A DNA stretch of 56,547 nt from Halomicronema sp. CCY15110 (GTDB lineage Bacteria > Cyanobacteriota > Cyanobacteriia > Phormidesmidales > Phormidesmidaceae), in NCBI RefSeq assembly GCF_016888165.1, contig NZ_JACSWC010000163.1:1-56547 (forward strand), written 5' to 3'. Position 1 is the stretch's first letter. Every line of letters begins with the position of its first letter. This document shows positions 53,039-56,547 of this stretch, in pieces. Position numbers and translations under genes: made by a program. The notes beneath the pieces were generated by a model, which was not told the DNA's origin, searched no databases, and saw nothing but the letters and a program-made list of their open reading frames with translations.

Positions 53039-54364
53039 ATGACCTCAACTACCCAGCTCACACCCTTGCGCTACGACGCGCCTACGGTCACGCTTGAAGT
53101 GATGACCCGAGCAGCTGCCGTGTCGCAATGGTCAGATAAACCAGTGGTGCAGGTGCTGCGTTACCAACTGCAGATTCGTGATCTGAGCGGCGAGCTGACA
53201 CCGATTGAAATTCGGGGCGATCGCGCGTCTTTTCTCCCTTTTATGCAGGCGATCGAAGCCTATGTGCAAGCGCAGCTCGGAGGCGATCGCGATCGCCCAG
53301 CCCCGAGCCCAGCCCCATATCTCGAAGCCCAAGGACTCACACAACACACCCTTCACTTAGGTCGCGATCGAACGACAGCTGGACAATCCCAAGTCACCCT
53401 GGGGGCCATCCAACTAGCCGATCTAGAACAAGTCTTTGATGATCTGAACCAGGCTGTGCGACCGCTGCCCATTAGCTTAGTTGCCGCACGTCAACGGCTT
53501 CCTTGGCAGCAATGGGGAGCCGCAGCGGCAGGTCTCGTTGCCGCCGTTGGCGTCACCACTGTGCTGTGGCCCAGCTACCAGTCGCAGCAAGGGATGGAAA
53601 CGGCTCAGCCCGTGCCGAGTGCTGACCAAGAGACGGCATTATCCCCCGATTTATCCCCCAAAGACCGCACCTCACCCAAGGACGACCCCACTGACGCGCC
53701 AGCATCGGACAGTGCTGACGGGACGGATGAATCGCCAGCGGCGGCTGAATCGGCGGCGATCGCTCCCGTCAATCCCCGTATCGAGCCTGAAACCAACGAT
53801 AATTCCGCCGCCTCAGCCCCGGCCACCGATCCCCCCCCGCGCCCCTCTGCACCGACTCCTGGGCCGACTCCTCCAGCCGAGGAAGGAGCTGCACCCCTCT
53901 CAGAGAATGCACCTCCCAAACGGGCCACAGAGTCACAGCCACCAACGGCCACCGCCCCACCCGCCCCGGCTACCGCCGACGCCATGCCGGCCCAGCCACC
54001 AGCCAACTCTGAAGCGGCGGGAAATTTAACGGAGGAGACGGCTGAGCCCTTTAGCCACGCTGCGCCGCAAAGGGCTGCAAACACTTCGGCACCAGGGTCA
54101 TTAGCAGCCCTCGTACAGCAGATTCGCGATCGCTGGAATCCCCCCTCCGACCTGACCCAAACGTTGACGTATACGCTGGTCTTTGCCGCTGACGGCACCC
54201 TAGTCGAGGTCATCCCCAACGACGCTGTAGCGGCGGAGTATCGCGATCGCACCGGCATCCCCCCCGTTGGCACGGTTGGGCTCCCGTCTGGGGATCCCCA
54301 GCGGGTGCGGTTGCTGCTCCAACCCAACGGTGAGGTGGAATTTCAATCGGCCAACTTCAACTAG
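53039..54364 (+). CDS. DUF4335 protein with TonB-like proline-rich region
   Basis: A 441-residue protein. Residues 1-150 are a DUF4335 domain (LRYDAPTVTLEVMTRAAAVS, then HTLHLGRDRTTAGQSQVTLG). One transmembrane helix follows (WGAAAAGLVAAVGVTTVLW, about 160-178), then a long Pro/Ala/Thr/Ser spacer to about 350, and a C-terminal domain of about 80 residues (RDRWNPPSDLTQTLTYTLVF) rather like TonB-C. It may therefore link an internal and an extracytoplasmic part. It is coupled by position with the DUF3038 gene. Confidence 0.8.
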   Translation: MTSTTQLTPLRYDAPTVTLEVMTRAAAVSQWSDKPVVQVLRYQLQIRDLSGELTPIEIRGDRASFLPFMQAIEAYVQAQLGGDRDRPAPSPAPYLEAQGLTQHTLHLGRDRTTAGQSQVTLGAIQLADLEQVFDDLNQAVRPLPISLVAARQRLPWQQWGAAAAGLVAAVGVTTVLWPSYQSQQGMETAQPVPSADQETALSPDLSPKDRTSPKDDPTDAPASDSADGTDESPAAAESAAIAPVNPRIEPETNDNSAASAPATDPPPRPSAPTPGPTPPAEEGAAPLSENAPPKRATESQPPTATAPPAPATADAMPAQPPANSEAAGNLTEETAEPFSHAAPQRAANTSAPGSLAALVQQIRDRWNPPSDLTQTLTYTLVFAADGTLVEVIPNDAVAAEYRDRTGIPPVGTVGLPSGDPQRVRLLLQPNGEVEFQSANFN

Positions 54365-54372
54365 AGAGGGGT

Positions 54373-55023
54373 TTAGTACGTCTCTAAGGCGGCGTTATTG
54401 AGTCGTCGAGGTGTCTGGGCGATCGCATACGCTCCATGCTCGGCATATAACCAGCGATGCACCGCTGCCAAGTTTGAGAAACGCAGTTTGAGAGGCTGAA
54501 ATGCTGCCAAACTAGCGTGCTCGCGATCACAGCGGGCCTGCCACGCAGCATCAGCCATGCCCACGTCGGGCACCGCCTCAAAGGTCAGTTGCCAGGGCTC
54601 CGTGAACGGCGGTAGCGAAAAAATCCAGGTGAAAATCGCTTGCGTTCTCGGCAGATGAAACGCCGAGGTGATGACGTGCAGGCGTTTGAGTTGAAGCGGC
54701 TCCACATGCTGCACCCGTGCAAAATAAGCGTTGCCAATTGTGTCAAGCGACACCGTCTCCGGCAGAATGTGATCGCCCTCAATGCCCCGCTGTTGCAAAT
54801 AATGGGCAGCCGCCACCGATTCCAAAATCGGAAAACCTTCAACATTCAGCGGCGGCGGCTTATGGGTGGTGCCAGCACTTAGCGGAATAAAGAACTGGGG
54901 CTGAGGCGTCAACGCGATCGCCCGCTCCAAGCGCGCTTGCACCCAAGGTGTGACCTCACCGGACGCCGACAGGCCGCCCCCCGGTATCAAGACGGCATCA
55001 ACCGCATTAATAGTTATGGTCAC
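54373..55023 (-). CDS. YdcF/DUF218-family protein
   Basis: A 216-residue DUF218 protein. AVLIPGGGLSASGEVTPWV, ETVSLDTIGNAYFARVQHVE and LHVITSAFHLPRTQAIF are typical, with the conserved Asn-Thr region and the SAFHLPR motif. The family has a Rossmann-like fold and binds nucleotides such as S-adenosylmethionine in E. coli YdcF; the activity here is not established. It lies 8 bases from the convergent DUF4335 gene. Confidence 0.85.
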   Translation of the reverse strand: MTITINAVDAVLIPGGGLSASGEVTPWVQARLERAIALTPQPQFFIPLSAGTTHKPPPLNVEGFPILESVAAAHYLQQRGIEGDHILPETVSLDTIGNAYFARVQHVEPLQLKRLHVITSAFHLPRTQAIFTWIFSLPPFTEPWQLTFEAVPDVGMADAAWQARCDREHASLAAFQPLKLRFSNLAAVHRWLYAEHGAYAIAQTPRRLNNAALETY

Positions 55024-55094
55024 AGCGGCTCACTCCAGAACATTGGCACCCAACCGAGCAGCAGGCAATGTCGCAGTTTCATTAACATCACCGC

Positions 55095-56099
55095 TTAACA
55101 GCCCTTTTGCCCCAACCGCTCCCTGGGCCGGTCAGCAACCAACCGCCTGCGCCAAGCCTGAACCGTCTGTCGTAGCTGAGGTGAGAGCCAGTTATCATAC
55201 TGCGGATAAATCGGCAGACGCGGGCGTAACTGCCACCCAGCCTCCAACAAAATAGGCCGTAAGTTCTCCGGAGTGGGATGGAGATAGTCAGGATTGACCT
55301 CATCTTTAGGCCCTAAACCGCCGAGGTCACGCGCTCCATTCGCGATCGCCGTCAATAGATATTGATGATCGGCCATCAGATTCGGGGGAATTTGCACTGT
55401 AATCTCAGCGGGCAAATGTTGCTTGGCCGTTTTCACAAAATCGGCTAAGGCCTCAGCACTAAAGCCCGCTCGGGCTTGCTGCTGGCGACTACCAGGTTGG
55501 TGAGGTTGCAAAATCACTTCCTGAATGTGTCCCCAGTGATCATGGCTTCGAGCGATCGCCTGGAGCGTCTCAATCCGGTCGTTTGCCGATTCCCCGATCC
55601 CCAACAGCAACCCCGTCGTGAACGGAATCCGTAGCCGCCCTGCCTGGTTGAGCTGTGCTAGACGCCGTTCCGGCACTTTACTCGGGGCGTGTCGATGCAC
55701 TGTCTGCAACAGACTGGGGGTCATTTGCTCCAGCATCAACCCCATCGAAACGTTCACGGTTTGGAGTTGAGCCATTTCCGCTTCACTCAAAGGCCCCACG
55801 TTGGTATGCGGCAACAATCCCTGCTGCAAGGCAAGGTTGCAAATCTCTGCAATATGGCGCAACCAAGCCGCTCGGCGGGGGCTATTGGGGTGCACCTCAC
55901 CGCTGAGCACGAGAATTTCCACCAAGCCTTGCGACTTTGCCTTAGCGAGCTGCTGCGCTAACTGCGATCGCGACAGCCAAGTATCCTGCCCCGGATCGAC
56001 CCGAAAGTTGCAGTATGTGCAGCGGTTAAAGCACTCATAGGTGGGCACCACCGTCAGCGCCGGACTGTAAGTGATGACGTGGTCAGGAACGATAGACAT
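55095..56099 (-). CDS. cofG: FO synthase subunit CofG (radical SAM)
   Basis: A 334-residue radical SAM enzyme that, with CofH, makes 7,8-didemethyl-8-hydroxy-5-deazariboflavin, the F420 and photolyase cofactor. The cluster motif CFNRCTYCNF (CxxxCxxC) is intact near residues 22-31, followed by EILVLSGEVHPNSPRR and FTTGLLLGIGESANDR. ATG 56099 is preferred because it lies just before the conserved ITYSPALTVVPTYECFNRC; 56144 is also open. No cofH lies nearby, which is frequent in cyanobacteria. Confidence 0.93.
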   Translation of the reverse strand: MSIVPDHVITYSPALTVVPTYECFNRCTYCNFRVDPGQDTWLSRSQLAQQLAKAKSQGLVEILVLSGEVHPNSPRRAAWLRHIAEICNLALQQGLLPHTNVGPLSEAEMAQLQTVNVSMGLMLEQMTPSLLQTVHRHAPSKVPERRLAQLNQAGRLRIPFTTGLLLGIGESANDRIETLQAIARSHDHWGHIQEVILQPHQPGSRQQQARAGFSAEALADFVKTAKQHLPAEITVQIPPNLMADHQYLLTAIANGARDLGGLGPKDEVNPDYLHPTPENLRPILLEAGWQLRPRLPIYPQYDNWLSPQLRQTVQAWRRRLVADRPRERLGQKGC

Positions 56100-56144
56100 A
56101 GAGGTCGCAACTTCGAGATCAGAGGTGGAGCGATCGCTCACCAT

Positions 56145-56332
56145 CCTCTAAGGAACGTAACAAACCGCCGATAGTTTATTAAGTAACCAGTCGCTTTCGG
56201 TCATCAGAGAATTAACCGACTCGCGGCACACTAAAGACAAACCACTCCCATCGACCCTCAATCCCTTTCCAGAGAAAGTCTCAGAGAGTTCACCGACCGA
56301 ACCTTTTTAAGGAGAACTTTATATGAGTCAGC
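56145..56332. other. Intergenic region upstream of psbA promoter
   Basis: The divergent space between cofG and psbA. An 11-codon frame at 56323-56358 (MSQLYKTQQFR) has a good AAGGAG but overlaps the psbA promoter. Confidence 0.4.
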
Positions 56333-56361
56333 TTTACAAAACTCAGCAATTCCGTTAATAT
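56333..56361 (+). promoter_or_regulatory. psbA promoter (-35 and -10)
   Basis: TTTACA at 56333-56338 and TAATAT at 56356-56361 are separated by exactly 17 bases, a near-consensus sigma-70 promoter 70 bases upstream of the psbA ATG. Transcription should start near 56368. The leader then has a 9-bp direct repeat GTTCATATT (56375-56383 and 56398-56406), a small GTTCA/TGAAC dyad, and AAGGA ten bases before the ATG. Confidence 0.85.
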
Positions 56362-56431
56362 ATGTACAACAGACGTTCATATTTCTTGAACTTCTGGGTT
56401 CATATTGACCTTGGAAAAGGAATTATTCATC

Positions 56432-56547
56432 ATGACAACTACCTTACAGCAGCGCCAAAGCGCCAGCTTGTGGGAACAGTTCTGTCAGTGGGTGACCAGC
56501 ACCGAAAACCGCCTCTATGTGGGTTGGTTCGGCGTGTTGATGATCCC
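56432..56547 (+). CDS. psbA: Photosystem II protein D1 (partial)
   Basis: The first 38 codons of the D1 reaction-centre protein, cut by the window edge: [20 protein letters not shown] then [20 protein letters not shown]1 binds the special-pair chlorophylls, the manganese cluster and the secondary quinone in photosystem II. Whether this is a standard, high-light or far-red copy cannot be told from the N-terminus. AAGGA at 56417-56421 is its ribosome site. Confidence 0.97.
   Translation, partial: MTTTLQQRQSASLWEQFCQWVTSTENRLYVGWFGVLMI

Noticed and set aside
56323-56358. Micro-ORF MSQLYKTQQFR with a good ribosome site as a psbA leader peptide
   Set aside because: The -35 and -10 boxes lie inside it, so the main psbA transcript should start after its stop codon. 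Kept only as part of a low-interest finding.

Overview
The window comes from a cyanobacterium. It carries photosystem II genes (psbI, the start of psbA), the carboxysome shell gene ccmP, a Tic20 homologue, an allophycocyanin-like globin, a bilin-binding (cyanobacteriochrome) sensor kinase, and cyanobacteria-specific families (DUF3038/DUF4335, the DUF3769 LptD-like protein). The HIP1 octamer GCGATCGC recurs through almost all of it. Gene content does not fix the genus; a moderately GC-rich filamentous or Leptolyngbya-like lineage is my guess. No rRNA, tRNA or CRISPR array was recognised.

Region 1 (1-9.9 kb) is an accessory, defence-like island around the chaperone gene clpB. Two matching 3' ends of an IS630-type transposase lie at its edges in opposite orientation (1-103 and about 8318-8471). 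Between them are a three-gene operon ending in a MNT nucleotidyltransferase, clpB, a MNT/HEPN toxin-antitoxin pair enclosed by a duplicated clpB 3' end, and an AT-rich two-gene cassette. That cassette pairs a small toxin-like protein with a DUF2283 domain fused to an ApeA-like HEPN protein. From about 3880 to 6898 I see no HIP1 octamer, which supports foreign origin. A small secreted protein, an RsbW-like kinase and two divergent Uma2 nucleases follow.

Region 2 (9.9-20.4 kb) is mostly envelope and energy genes: a shortened PBP4-type peptidase, the succinate dehydrogenase cytochrome b subunit, a GH38 alpha-mannosidase, psbI with a strong terminator, the LptD-like outer-membrane protein, ftsW and a GNAT acetyltransferase.

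Region 3 (20.4-32.4 kb) is a signalling block. It holds a REC-GAF-GAF-kinase-REC-adenylate cyclase hybrid, a TonB-like protein, a REC-SpoIIE phosphatase, an orphan phycobiliprotein-like globin and a five-PAS cyanobacteriochrome histidine kinase with a DXCF motif. Intergenic spaces here are long and hold small tandem repeats and palindromes. Light sensing, cAMP output and partner switching could all be represented, but no direct link between the genes can be shown from sequence.

Region 4 (32.4-56.5 kb) is ordinary chromosome: ccmP, tilS, minC, tic20, a FAH-family hydrolase, rpsF, a DUF4231 protein, a K+ channel, an HtrA protease, nurA, a PPP phosphatase, yidD, an ABC-F ATPase, a class III cyclase, an SGNH hydrolase, an acyltransferase-3/SGNH protein, a PhnF-like GntR regulator, the DUF3038-DUF4335 pair, a YdcF-like protein, cofG and the promoter plus first 38 codons of psbA.
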